Positions 27,552 to 36,408 of a DNA stretch of 64,000 nt are shown piece after piece (positions within the stretch are counted from its first letter, which is position 1; each line of letters opens with the position of its first letter). Made by a program: the position numbers and the translations under genes. Under the pieces are notes generated by a model that had not been told where the DNA came from, searched no databases, and was given only the letters and a program-made list of their open reading frames with translations. This DNA is from Acidobacteriota bacterium (GTDB lineage: Bacteria > Acidobacteriota > Blastocatellia > Pyrinomonadales > Pyrinomonadaceae), in contig JADKBM010000016.1 in NCBI GenBank assembly GCA_016715115.1, positions 62,001 through 126,000 on the forward strand, in the 5' to 3' direction.

Positions 27552-29687
27552 CTAAAAATTACGATGCAAAAACGCAAACGGCTCGCCGGGTGAATCGCCG
27601 TCGGCAGACCCGAAATACGTCGCGCGAGTTGACGATTCCGAGCGCGCGCCGCGCCGGAATTCGCGTTGCCTGATGAGGCGCTCATGTTCGGAAACAACCC
27701 GCCATTTGCCATTCTCATCCCTCGAAACGTTGTCGCCGATGCCTTTTATCACCGCATACCGAAGACTCAAATCCTGCAGATTGAGTATCAACGTGCATCC
27801 GCCGCGAAATTTGAAGTATGGCGTCGTTTTTCTTTCGTCTTCGGTCAGACTGTCCCAAGTCTTCGCAGGATCGATGGGGATCTTCCGATGCTGCGTGATA
27901 CCGATAACAACCAGGTTCAGGATCTCCCCGCTCGGACAGACGCGCCGCGCGCCCCTGAGCGAATGCACTTCAAACGAGTACTTTCCTTTGGATCGTCCGA
28001 GCCCGCCCAAACTTGCCTGACGCTCGTCCGAATCCCACAGATACAGTCCGGTCGCCTCCTCAAACTCGCGCATCTCTTTCGGCGATGCGTCAAGTTTGAA
28101 GTCCGCGAGCACTTCGTGAAGCGCCGCCTTCGAAACTTCGGTCAGGACGTGGATCTTCGCCCGTTCATTGAGTTTCTTCCAATCTTCCGGAGAACTTACG
28201 CCCCATTCCCGGTAAAAGAACGAAAAGCGGTCAAACAGATTCTGAGGAACTTCGTCAAGGTAGTCGATCTGATGAACGAACCCGCGCAGACTTGACGTGA
28301 TCTGCCGCAAAACCGTCAGGCTCGACGATTCGCTTTTGGTAAACCGCCGCCAACTCAGACTTTCTTCGGAAAGCGTCCGGATGTCACGCGGATAGACCCC
28401 GCGCTTCTTGAATGCATCGATCAAAGCGATGCGATAGCCGAGATCATCGTCCGGGACCATATCGAGATCGGCCGTCACCAGGGCGCGGAGGTAATCTCCG
28501 AAGGTGATGTCGACCGGCGGGCAGTAATCCAAGGCACGGATGCACATATTCAAGATATGCTGGGCCGTTTTCGCGGCCTCGTTCGCAAGCCGGTTGACAA
28601 GATCCGAATTCAGCTCGCCGTCAGGAAGAACTCCCGAACCTCCGGTCGCGATCCGAAGCAGATCGCCGACACGCAGCTTGTATATGCACAGAAAAGTCTC
28701 AAAGATTGCGGCGACGAGTATCGCGCCCCGCAGATGCGGTTCCCTTGTGATGTTGTACTCTTCGGGTTTGGGCTGATGCGGGATCCACTTGTTGTTTTCT
28801 TCATCGTAAGACCCGATGAAGTTTCTGAGCGCTCCGTAATGGCCGATGGCGCGTCCGAATTGTTGCGCAAGTTCGCCGAGAAGATTTTGGGCCTCGAGAC
28901 GCCCCCTGGTCCGCGCGATCTGATGCTTGAGCACTTCGGGAAACGAAAAATGCTGAAACAGCGCGACGATATCGGCAAACGCCTCGTGGAACGCGAGCGT
29001 GTCGCGATGGCTGGACTCAATGAATCGCCGATGCATGCCGTCAAGCAAAGCGTGCGTCGTTTCGTGAGCGATGATGTCGTGGGACAAGCAGGTGAACACC
29101 ATTCCGTTCGGCAAGAACTCTCCCGGCGCGCTGGAAACGGCCGGAAAATAGCCGAAGAGGAGCGATTTCTTTGCCGGACTGTAGTATGCGTTGGCCTGCC
29201 GAAGCGCATGCGGATAGATCCTCAAACGGCCGGTGTATTCCTTTGGATATTCCGACGTCGTACCGTCTGCGCTTGTCACACGTTCACGGTAGGACGACCA
29301 AAGAGCCTTTCGCCCGAGCGCCCTTTCGAAATTCTTGATGGTCGTCATCGCAACCGCGTAGGCCATCTGTTGATGAAACTGCGGGTTTCCTTCGGATGGT
29401 GCGAGGCCGTCGCTGGCCAGAATGAACTTATGATCGAGGTCGACCGGAGCGTAAAAACTCTCGCTCGCGGGATCGAAATCGATTACTTCGATGTACTCGC
29501 CGACAGGGCCGGGCCGCAGATCTTCCCACGGAATCTTGAAGATCGCCTTGTTGATCAGCGCGGTATCAACCTGTGTCGATAAACTCGGATCAAACGCGTA
29601 TCCCTGAAGCCGACGGTGTACGGGTTTAGGGGGCACACCGGTATTTTCCTCGCGACGCGGATTGAAATCGCCCGTATCATTCTCCAT
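27552..29687 (-). CDS. Large gluzincin-type metallopeptidase
   Basis: 711 residues, ATG at 29687 with GGAGG nine bases upstream. The zinc site is HETTHALLDGMH (HExxH at about 208-212), followed 20-25 residues later by the third ligand in AFHEAFADIVALF (ExxxD), the thermolysin/gluzincin arrangement. The protein is much longer than the catalytic core, with about 200 residues before it and about 450 after. A late beta-rich part includes GEILNLVVIGITQ and GCTLILNLQDLSLRY. No signal peptide is visible, so it is either cytosolic or exported by another route. It lies between the patatin gene (42 bp gap) and the MBL gene (12 bp gap). The target is unknown. Confidence 0.82.
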   Translation of the reverse strand: MENDTGDFNPRREENTGVPPKPVHRRLQGYAFDPSLSTQVDTALINKAIFKIPWEDLRPGPVGEYIEVIDFDPASESFYAPVDLDHKFILASDGLAPSEGNPQFHQQMAYAVAMTTIKNFERALGRKALWSSYRERVTSADGTTSEYPKEYTGRLRIYPHALRQANAYYSPAKKSLLFGYFPAVSSAPGEFLPNGMVFTCLSHDIIAHETTHALLDGMHRRFIESSHRDTLAFHEAFADIVALFQHFSFPEVLKHQIARTRGRLEAQNLLGELAQQFGRAIGHYGALRNFIGSYDEENNKWIPHQPKPEEYNITREPHLRGAILVAAIFETFLCIYKLRVGDLLRIATGGSGVLPDGELNSDLVNRLANEAAKTAQHILNMCIRALDYCPPVDITFGDYLRALVTADLDMVPDDDLGYRIALIDAFKKRGVYPRDIRTLSEESLSWRRFTKSESSSLTVLRQITSSLRGFVHQIDYLDEVPQNLFDRFSFFYREWGVSSPEDWKKLNERAKIHVLTEVSKAALHEVLADFKLDASPKEMREFEEATGLYLWDSDERQASLGGLGRSKGKYSFEVHSLRGARRVCPSGEILNLVVIGITQHRKIPIDPAKTWDSLTEDERKTTPYFKFRGGCTLILNLQDLSLRYAVIKGIGDNVSRDENGKWRVVSEHERLIRQREFRRGARSESSTRATYFGSADGDSPGEPFAFLHRNF

Positions 29688-29729
29688 TTCTCATATCCTC
29701 CGTTTGACTCGAGATCAAGGTTTGGCCAC

Positions 29730-30887
29730 TTATCCGACCGACGCGCCCGGGAAAGGAAACCCGTGCGGAACGGCCAAACCGCTATCGAAATGTTTGCGAA
29801 TCGATGCGTCACAGACCGCATAACCCCAGTTGATCAATCGGTTCTGCAGCTTCTCGTCGAGCTTCCTGAGCCTCGTCGGCGTTTCGGCGAGTACGCTCGT
29901 TTGATCGAAAGGACAATTCAATGCGCCCGGAGTGCCGAAATCTTTGGCGAGATCGTGTCCGATCGACCAGAAAGCCCCGCTCCGATTCCCCTTCTTGTAC
30001 GCCCCGACGATCTGCCGGCGCCGCAGACTGCGAACCTGATTGTCAATGATCATCAAAACCCGGATGGTGTGTCGGAGCCAGTCCCGTCCGGGATCGGCGT
30101 CGGTCGCGAAAGCCGCGCCGGCATCACTGACAAAGACCGTTTTGTAACGCTTCCAGGCAGTTTCAAGGCCTAAGTTGTCATACACGCCGCCGTCCGTCAG
30201 AACGATCTCCGTACGAAACATGGGATCCTCGCAGTCTCCTGTCGTACCGGCTGTGAATTGCAGCGGATCGAGCTCAAGTTCAACCGGCGACAAGACCGGC
30301 GGAAACGCGGACGATGCGGCGACGGCGACGGCGAGTTCAACCGTTGGGTTCTTGACCTCGCCGACACGATAATCGCGCATATACGGTTTTGAGAATCGCC
30401 ACAACGCTCCCGACTGGACGTTGGTTGCATTGAATACAAACCGTACCTTGTCGGTAATGTCCTGGAGCGTCTTCTCGCCGAACAGATGTCTACGGTACGA
30501 ATCGGCAACCTTGTCGCCGATACTGCCCACCCAAAGGGCGCCGGTGATGACCGAGGTCGAATCAATGGTTCGCGAGGCAAGTGCCTTGATCGGCAACACG
30601 ACCTTTGCCACGAAGTTTGCGCCGACACCGTCGGAATCAAAACCCAACGAATCGAAATTCATCGCCAGGACGCCGGCCGTGATCGATCCGCCTGAGACGC
30701 TGGAAACGCGTTTCAATTTAGGCAGAAACCCCAGTTCGTTCAGCCGCCAAAGGACACCGACGTGAAACAACATTGCACGATACCCGCCGCCCGACAAGCA
30801 GAGCGCCATCCCTTCCTCGGGCTCGCGCCCGCGATCGGAGCTGATGTACTCGATCGGATCACTCATTTCATTCATTTCATTTGCCAT
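29730..30887 (-). CDS. Patatin-like phospholipase
   Basis: Start at the ATG at 30887 (MANEMNEMSDP), with GGGAG seven bases upstream; the other ATGs nearby have poorer spacing. The patatin fold is clear: the oxyanion-hole motif LSGGGYRAM at the N-terminus, the nucleophile elbow RVSSVSGGSITAG, and the catalytic Asp in LTDGGVYDN. The catalytic dyad is therefore complete. Residues around AVAVAASSAFPPVLSPV are also typical of the family. Patatins hydrolyse membrane lipids; some bacterial members are effectors (ExoU-like) or defence nucleases' partners (CapV). No signal peptide. It sits mid-operon between an outer-membrane-like protein and a metallopeptidase. Confidence 0.88.
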   Translation of the reverse strand: MANEMNEMSDPIEYISSDRGREPEEGMALCLSGGGYRAMLFHVGVLWRLNELGFLPKLKRVSSVSGGSITAGVLAMNFDSLGFDSDGVGANFVAKVVLPIKALASRTIDSTSVITGALWVGSIGDKVADSYRRHLFGEKTLQDITDKVRFVFNATNVQSGALWRFSKPYMRDYRVGEVKNPTVELAVAVAASSAFPPVLSPVELELDPLQFTAGTTGDCEDPMFRTEIVLTDGGVYDNLGLETAWKRYKTVFVSDAGAAFATDADPGRDWLRHTIRVLMIIDNQVRSLRRRQIVGAYKKGNRSGAFWSIGHDLAKDFGTPGALNCPFDQTSVLAETPTRLRKLDEKLQNRLINWGYAVCDASIRKHFDSGLAVPHGFPFPGASVG

Positions 30888-30987
30888 AATCATACTCCCA
30901 AGCCTGTGATTCCGTTGCCGTCCGACTGAGTTCCCGACGGATTTCAAAACCTACCGATTGACCAACGGTAAAGGCCTCCGCGCCGCG

Positions 30988-32391
30988 TTACTGAAACTTC
31001 TTCCACCACAGATCGATGTTGAACTTTATGCCGGTTTTGAAAACACTGTTCTGCAGAATGTACTTGGGCGGTACCCGCCCGTATTCGTACGTGAAAAACG
31101 GCGAGAACAGGCCGACATTTAAGGTCAACGTCGCGGTAACATGATCTCTGACACGGCGCGTACTTTGATCCGGAAGTTCTTTTCCGTCGTCAGCGACGAA
31201 GTACGAAGTCTCGGGTTTCAGAAAGAATCTCCTGATGTAACTGATTTCCCCAAGGATCTTGTGCTTGTCTTCCTTTCGCAGCACGCCCAACGTGAGTTCG
31301 CCCCCTACCAATGGGCGGGCGATGTTCCAGCCGGGCTTGTTCTCTTCCGAACGCGAAACATAACCGCCTTCAAATCCGACATAGGGCTTAAAACGGATCG
31401 TACTCGAGCGTGACTGAGAGATGTTTATAGGTAGTTCCGCCCGAAAATCGAACGGAATGATGTTCAATTCCTCGAATCCCCATTCGGTTTCGATTTTCGG
31501 GGTGTAAACGAGGCTAAATCCGGGAAACTTCGACTTTGAATCGACGATGGTTTTGAAACGGTCGCCATCGTCGTGGAAAACGCGATTCAACTTGAAATCC
31601 GAACCGATGGTCAGCACGTTCTTCCGGTCCTTGTCGGTAGTGTTGAATCTCACTTCGGTTCGCAAGAATCCGTAGGTTAAATCGTAGTATCCCCCAAATC
31701 CGAATCGTCGTCGCCGAAAAGGACTGAAATCGGCTTTGAGCGACACCACGGTTTTCTTGCGTTTGGCGCCGTCGAGACCGAATTCAAATCCCCAAACCGG
31801 AGATTCCGTTTCCGCAGGCTTCTTGAAAACGTCACTAAACTTCACCGACTCGTCGTCGGTCTCGGATTGAATCTCGGGCGCGGGCAACTTAACAATCTGC
31901 GACGCGGCGCTACAACTCGATCCGGGTTGAATCTTAATCATCGCGGGAGTTGCGCTCGCAGTATCCGTAAACGGGGCGATCAATACATAGTTTTTCCCCA
32001 ATTGATACTCCTGACCCATCACAAACGCAACCGTGTTCTGCAGAGCATATCCTTGTGTGCCGCCGCTGAGGCAAACGAACGACCCGTCGGCGAGGTTCAT
32101 TACCCGGTAATGGGAAGGATTCGACAACGTTCCAATCAACGAATCGACAGTGGCGAATCGTTTGCACTCCTTTGGGGTCGGGTCGTTATGACATTCCCCG
32201 GTAGAGTCGTTGTCGAGTCGAGCGGCTCTGAATGACTTATCAAATGCCACTGCAAGCTCTTTCACTTCCGGGACGCCATCCGTCATTTGGCAAACAAGCT
32301 CCGCCTTCACGATCCCAAACGTGAAGTCGCCCGCATACGAACCGAGAGACCAAGCCAGCGCGATGAAGATGGCGCAAAGTATTCGATACAT
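30988..32391 (-). CDS. Secreted protein with outer-membrane barrel-like C-terminus
   Basis: Signal peptide MYRILCAIFIALAWSLGSYA. Residues about 22-190 form a soluble domain with several Cys (ELVCQM, GECHND, KECKRF, SFVCLSGG, SSCSAA), probably disulfide-bonded outside the cytoplasm. From about 195 on the sequence alternates polar and hydrophobic residues in short strands (VVSLKADFSPF, GGYYDLTYGFLRTEV, IRFKPYVGFEGGYVS, ATLTLNVGLFSPFFTYEYG), like an outer-membrane beta-barrel. It ends FKTGIKFNIDLWWKKFQ. The ribosome site GGAGGGGG is inside the end of the upstream gene and the gap is only 2 bp, so they are coupled. The family was not recognised. Confidence 0.75.
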   Translation of the reverse strand: MYRILCAIFIALAWSLGSYAGDFTFGIVKAELVCQMTDGVPEVKELAVAFDKSFRAARLDNDSTGECHNDPTPKECKRFATVDSLIGTLSNPSHYRVMNLADGSFVCLSGGTQGYALQNTVAFVMGQEYQLGKNYVLIAPFTDTASATPAMIKIQPGSSCSAASQIVKLPAPEIQSETDDESVKFSDVFKKPAETESPVWGFEFGLDGAKRKKTVVSLKADFSPFRRRRFGFGGYYDLTYGFLRTEVRFNTTDKDRKNVLTIGSDFKLNRVFHDDGDRFKTIVDSKSKFPGFSLVYTPKIETEWGFEELNIIPFDFRAELPINISQSRSSTIRFKPYVGFEGGYVSRSEENKPGWNIARPLVGGELTLGVLRKEDKHKILGEISYIRRFFLKPETSYFVADDGKELPDQSTRRVRDHVTATLTLNVGLFSPFFTYEYGRVPPKYILQNSVFKTGIKFNIDLWWKKFQ

Positions 32392-32393
32392 AA

Positions 32394-33479
32394 CTATTTA
32401 ACCCCCTCCAAGACACTCTCCACCCGTTCGATCAACTTCCAAAGCGGAGTAGATTCATCAATTCTCAACATCGCAAAACTGGGAAATTTGGCGTCGTCGT
32501 TGCGTTTCGATTTGAAGTTGTGTGCGTTTGCATTTAATTGCCGCTTAACTTGCTCGGGATCAAGTTGAAGATCGCCGATGGTCGTTGTTTCGCTGATCGG
32601 CAGCGCGCCGCAAAGATTAGCCAGCGGATACGACGTTTGCGAACAGTTCCCTCGAAGATTCTTGTGCAGTGGCTGCAAGGCACCGATTACGGTTCGGATC
32701 GAAGTGAGGTATGACGAGAACTCAACCTCCGATTCATGTTGCAATGCCTGCACGAGATCAAGATAAGTGCCGGCCGAGAGTACGGAATCGATCATTCCTT
32801 TGTTGTGCAGATGGTAATTGTAGCGGTTGCCTTCCGGATCGGTTACGCCGGCGTTGAGCAGAATATAATAATCGGACGTCGCCCCGCCCTCCTTTTCGCT
32901 GATGAGGCATTTCTTGAAATCATCGAAACGCGCCCCCATATCGGGGCTGATGGTATTTAACAATAACGCTGGCTCCTTTTTCGGAGAGGACGTCAATTTG
33001 GTCGCTTCGTATCGGCAGTTTGCGATCAGTGATTGCGCTTTCAGAATCGGCAATCTGGGTAATCCGGCCTTATTGCTTATCTCCAACGCCAGCTTGGCAA
33101 GGGTCCAATCCTTGCTGATATCCGAAAGCGCCGTTCTTGAAATAATGTAAGGTTGAATTCCATTTCCGAAGGGATCGCCCCAAACGCTCTGGACTCCAAT
33201 TTGACGGTTCCGAATTATGTAGCGGCGCAAGGTATTGAGCCGGAAATCGTCGTTGATGCCGACGAAAGCCAACGTGTCGTCGGGACGCAATTCCTTGATC
33301 TTTCTTGTCCTTGGATCTTTGAAAGAGGACGCTTGAATAACGCAATTTTTCGCTACCTCGAGAGCTTCCTCCATTCGCATCCCGGTGCTGACGTCATCGA
33401 ACTTGCCGTTTGCATGAATGCCGGCGGCACCCGCAATCGTCAACGAGATGCCGAGGAAATATAACAACTTTCGAACCAT
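32394..33479 (-). CDS. Secreted protein of unknown function, first gene of operon
   Basis: The ATG at 33479 has GGAGGG six to seven bases upstream and a signal peptide MVRKLLYFLGISLTIAGAAG. The 335-residue mature protein is helical with scattered Cys (KNCVIQ, IANCRYE, KKCLIS, GNCSQTSYPLANLCGALP) and no recognised domain. It is the promoter-proximal gene of the five-gene operon. A TATATAG-like -10 element is visible just upstream in the 142-bp gap to the divergent cutC gene. Being exported and paired with the outer-membrane-like protein, it may be a periplasmic partner of that protein. Confidence 0.7.
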   Translation of the reverse strand: MVRKLLYFLGISLTIAGAAGIHANGKFDDVSTGMRMEEALEVAKNCVIQASSFKDPRTRKIKELRPDDTLAFVGINDDFRLNTLRRYIIRNRQIGVQSVWGDPFGNGIQPYIISRTALSDISKDWTLAKLALEISNKAGLPRLPILKAQSLIANCRYEATKLTSSPKKEPALLLNTISPDMGARFDDFKKCLISEKEGGATSDYYILLNAGVTDPEGNRYNYHLHNKGMIDSVLSAGTYLDLVQALQHESEVEFSSYLTSIRTVIGALQPLHKNLRGNCSQTSYPLANLCGALPISETTTIGDLQLDPEQVKRQLNANAHNFKSKRNDDAKFPSFAMLRIDESTPLWKLIERVESVLEGVK

Positions 33480-33621
33480 ACAGTCCCTCCGCTATATAAA
33501 TGTCAAAACACCCGAAACCCTTTCACCCGAAAGTCAATTTAGGACTTGAAATCCGCCTGAACGCAAGAAATGCCGGGAGGATTGGAAGTTTCGTCGAAAA
33601 TCGCATAATAATCAACTGTAT

Positions 33622-34374
33622 ATGGAGAAAAGGATCAAGATTGAGGTCTGCGTCGATTCCGTCGAATCGGCCTTGGCAGCACAGACTGGCGGGGCCGACC
33701 GGGTCGAGCTTTGCGACAACCTTATGGAAGGCGGAACGACGCCGAGCGCGGGATCGATCGGGATCGCGCGGAGCCTTCTCGAGATCAAGCTTCACGTCAT
33801 CATCCGACCGCGTGGCGGCGATTTTCTTTACTCGGATGTCGAGTTCGCGATTATGGAACGCGACATCCGGATCGCCAAAGACCTCGGCGCGGACGGTGTG
33901 GTGATCGGGATTCTCGACGCTAACGGGCGCATCGACCGGCCCCGAACGGCGCGTCTGATCGGACTCGCGCGGCCGATGTCGGTGACGTTTCACCGCGCGT
34001 TCGACGTTGCGCGTGATCCGTTCGAGGCACTCGAAGACACCGTCAAGCTCGGTGTCGACCGAATTCTGACTTCCGGTCAGGAATCGACGGCGGCGGAAGG
34101 CGCGGATCTGATCGGCGAACTCGTGAAGCGGGCCGGAGAGAGAATCAAGATCGTAGGCTGCGGGAATTTGAACGAGCGCAACATCGAGAGATTCGTCGCC
34201 GCGACGGGCGTCAGCGAAGTTCATTTCACCGCGTTTCAGACGGTCGTGAGCAAGATGCGGTTCAGAAACGAGCGCGTCTTTATGGGCGGGACGCTGCGCC
34301 CGCCCGAATACTCGCGGGGTGTAACCGGCTCGGACATCGTGCGCGACATTATCCGTTCGATTGAAAGTGATTAG
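33622..34374 (+). CDS. cutC: CutC family protein
   Basis: 250 residues forming a TIM barrel with CutC signatures: IEVCVDSVESALAAQTGGAD and RVELCDNLMEGGTTPS at the N-terminus, HVIIRPRGGDFLYSD, MSVTFHRAFDVARD and ILTSGQES. CutC was described as a copper-homeostasis protein, but the family's true biochemical role is disputed. The protein is cytosolic. Its gene is divergent from the five-gene operon and convergent with the ABC operon. Confidence 0.93.
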   Translation: MEKRIKIEVCVDSVESALAAQTGGADRVELCDNLMEGGTTPSAGSIGIARSLLEIKLHVIIRPRGGDFLYSDVEFAIMERDIRIAKDLGADGVVIGILDANGRIDRPRTARLIGLARPMSVTFHRAFDVARDPFEALEDTVKLGVDRILTSGQESTAAEGADLIGELVKRAGERIKIVGCGNLNERNIERFVAATGVSEVHFTAFQTVVSKMRFRNERVFMGGTLRPPEYSRGVTGSDIVRDIIRSIESD

Positions 34375-34499
34375 GATCCGGCGTCAGGGACCCGAAGATC
34401 TCGGAATGCCGCGCGCCGGTGCGACGCAAATAATCCGCCGGCAGCCCGGTTCCGGAATCTGATCCGATGCTGGCCGTCTCAGTTCACCTCCCGGCTTCG

Positions 34500-35576
34500 T
34501 CACCCGACATAAGGCAGAAGCCTGAACCGTACCAGTCCGACGTGGACCTTTTGGCCGATCTCGAGCGGAAAAACAATCGTCTCGCTTTTAGGTCGGGTCA
34601 CGGTGATCATCTGGCTCTCCGCAAGACCAAGTTTGACGACTACGCGCTCGTACGATCCGACGAAGTTCAGTTCTTCGATCCAGCCGTCGGTCAAATCGTG
34701 ATAATCCTGCGTCAGATTTTCCGGGTGGCGCAGAAATACGTCTTCTGGGCGAAACACGAGTTTGGCCGGTTCGCCGTTTTTGAAATCAACATCGTCGGGC
34801 AACGCCACGTCGACATTCTCGCATTCAAACACTCCACGATTGACGACACCAGACAGCAAGTTCGCCGTTCCGATGAATTTCGCGACGTATTCCGTTCGCG
34901 GCATATTGTAGATCCGGTACGGCGTGTCGATCTGCTCGATCCGGCCTTCGTTCAGAACGGCGATCCGATCGGCGATCTCGAGCGCTTCTTCCTGGTCGTG
35001 CGTAATGAAGATGGCCGGAACGTTGATCTTCTTCAATAGCCGGCGGATCTCGCGCCGAAGCCGCGAGCGGATCTGCGCATCCAAAGCCGAAAAGGGCTCG
35101 TCAAAAAGGAGTATTTCGGGATGGTACGCCAGTGCACGCGCAATTGCCACACGCTGCTGCTGTCCACCGGACAGCTGCGATGGACGCTTTAGCCGATGTT
35201 CATCCAGATTCACGAGTTCGATCAATTCGTCGACGCGATTCTTGATTTCCGACCGCGGCTTTCGTCTCAACCGCAGGCCGTAACCTATGTTCTGCTCAAC
35301 CGTCATCTTCGGAAAAAGCGAGTAAGACTGAAAGATCACGCCGACTCCCCGCTCGCGGGCCGGAAGATCCGTCACGTCTTTGCTGTGAAGAACAACCTTC
35401 CCCGATTCCGCCGATTCCAAACCGGCGATGATGCGAAGAATTGTCGTTTTCCCGCTTCCGGACGAACCGAGAAGGACAACTATCTCGCCTTCGTCGACGT
35501 GAAAATTGATGTCGTCCAGAACTTTGGTGTCGCCGAACTTCTTGGTGATGTTCGTACATTCCGCGGCTCGCGTCAT
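34500..35576 (-). CDS. cysA: Sulfate/tungstate-type ABC transporter ATP-binding protein
   Basis: ATG at 35576 (MTRAAECTNITKKFG). Walker A GSSGSGKT, Q-loop FQSYSLFPKM, signature LSGGQQQRVAIARALA, Walker B ILLFDEP, and His-switch THDQEEA are all intact. A TOBE-like C-terminal domain (LVFRPEDVFLRHPENL onward) shows it belongs to the CysA/ModC/PotA group. The downstream position in a single-permease operon leaves the anion (sulfate, thiosulfate, tungstate, molybdate) open; the substrate-binding protein favours sulfate. The permease stop is one base before this start. Confidence 0.88.
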   Translation of the reverse strand: MTRAAECTNITKKFGDTKVLDDINFHVDEGEIVVLLGSSGSGKTTILRIIAGLESAESGKVVLHSKDVTDLPARERGVGVIFQSYSLFPKMTVEQNIGYGLRLRRKPRSEIKNRVDELIELVNLDEHRLKRPSQLSGGQQQRVAIARALAYHPEILLFDEPFSALDAQIRSRLRREIRRLLKKINVPAIFITHDQEEALEIADRIAVLNEGRIEQIDTPYRIYNMPRTEYVAKFIGTANLLSGVVNRGVFECENVDVALPDDVDFKNGEPAKLVFRPEDVFLRHPENLTQDYHDLTDGWIEELNFVGSYERVVVKLGLAESQMITVTRPKSETIVFPLEIGQKVHVGLVRFRLLPYVG

Positions 35577-35577
35577 A

Positions 35578-36399
35578 TCACTCCTTCTCCAAGTATCCCT
35601 GAGCGAAAAACAAAATGCTGAAAATAGCGAACGAGAACAGCGCCAGCACGATGGCGATGGCGTTCGCGGCTTCAACCTGACCTTCGTTGAACTTGGCGAA
35701 AATGTACAGCGGTGCCGTCTGGGTCCGGGACGCCAGATTGCCCGAAACGAGTATCGTCGACCCGAATTCGCCGACGGCGCGCGCGAACGTGAGCAGTGCG
35801 CCGGTCACGATCGCCCCGCGAAGCCCGGGCAGCGTGACGTGCCAGAACGTCTGCCAGCGCGTCGCTCCCATCGTCGCCGACGCCTCTTCGAGCGAGGTGC
35901 TCATCGTGTCGAAGACCGGCTTGATTACTCCAAAAGCGAGCGGGAAAGTGACGAAGATGTTCGCCACGATAATCGCCCAAGCCGTGAACATCAAATGAAA
36001 ATACGGATCGGTGTATCGCCCCAGAATCCCGTAAGGCCCCCATAGAAGAAGCAGCGCGAACCCCGCGACGGCCGTCGGGATCGCGGTCGGCAGCGAGATT
36101 ATGACGGTGATTGCGTTGCTCCCCCAGAACTTGTATTTGGAAAGCACATACGCCGCAAACAATCCGAAGGCAACGTTGAAAACGGTCGCCCAAAAACTGG
36201 TCACAAGCGAAAGTTGAAGGGCGAAGACCGCTTCCGGCGCGTTGAGCGCTTGCCAGAACTTATCCAAACCACTGCTCGTGCCATAGATGAAGATCGAGGC
36301 CAACGGCAGCAGGATCAACGGCAGCATAATCCCGATCATCGCGAAAATGCTGAGCGGCTTGACGATATCGAACCCTCTTACGTGCCGAACGCGCGACAT
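35578..36399 (-). CDS. Sulfate-type ABC transporter permease (CysW/CysT-like)
   Basis: 273 residues with six hydrophobic segments and the ABC permease EAA loop (SLEEASATMGATRWQTFWHVTLPGL), which contacts the ATPase. Only one permease gene is present, whereas canonical CysTW systems have two, so this is probably a homodimer, as in ModB or CysW-only operons. Segment SLPTAIPTAVAGFALLLLWG is typical of the CysT/CysW/ModB subfamily. It is 9 bp after the binding-protein gene and 1 bp before the ATPase gene. Confidence 0.87.
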   Translation of the reverse strand: MSRVRHVRGFDIVKPLSIFAMIGIMLPLILLPLASIFIYGTSSGLDKFWQALNAPEAVFALQLSLVTSFWATVFNVAFGLFAAYVLSKYKFWGSNAITVIISLPTAIPTAVAGFALLLLWGPYGILGRYTDPYFHLMFTAWAIIVANIFVTFPLAFGVIKPVFDTMSTSLEEASATMGATRWQTFWHVTLPGLRGAIVTGALLTFARAVGEFGSTILVSGNLASRTQTAPLYIFAKFNEGQVEAANAIAIVLALFSFAIFSILFFAQGYLEKE

Positions 36400-36408
36400 A
36401 TTAACACC

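Noticed and set aside
26022..33479. CBASS defence system because of the patatin
   Set aside because: No CD-NTase, Cap2/Cap3 or other CBASS gene is present, and the neighbours are exported proteins and hydrolases not known from CBASS.
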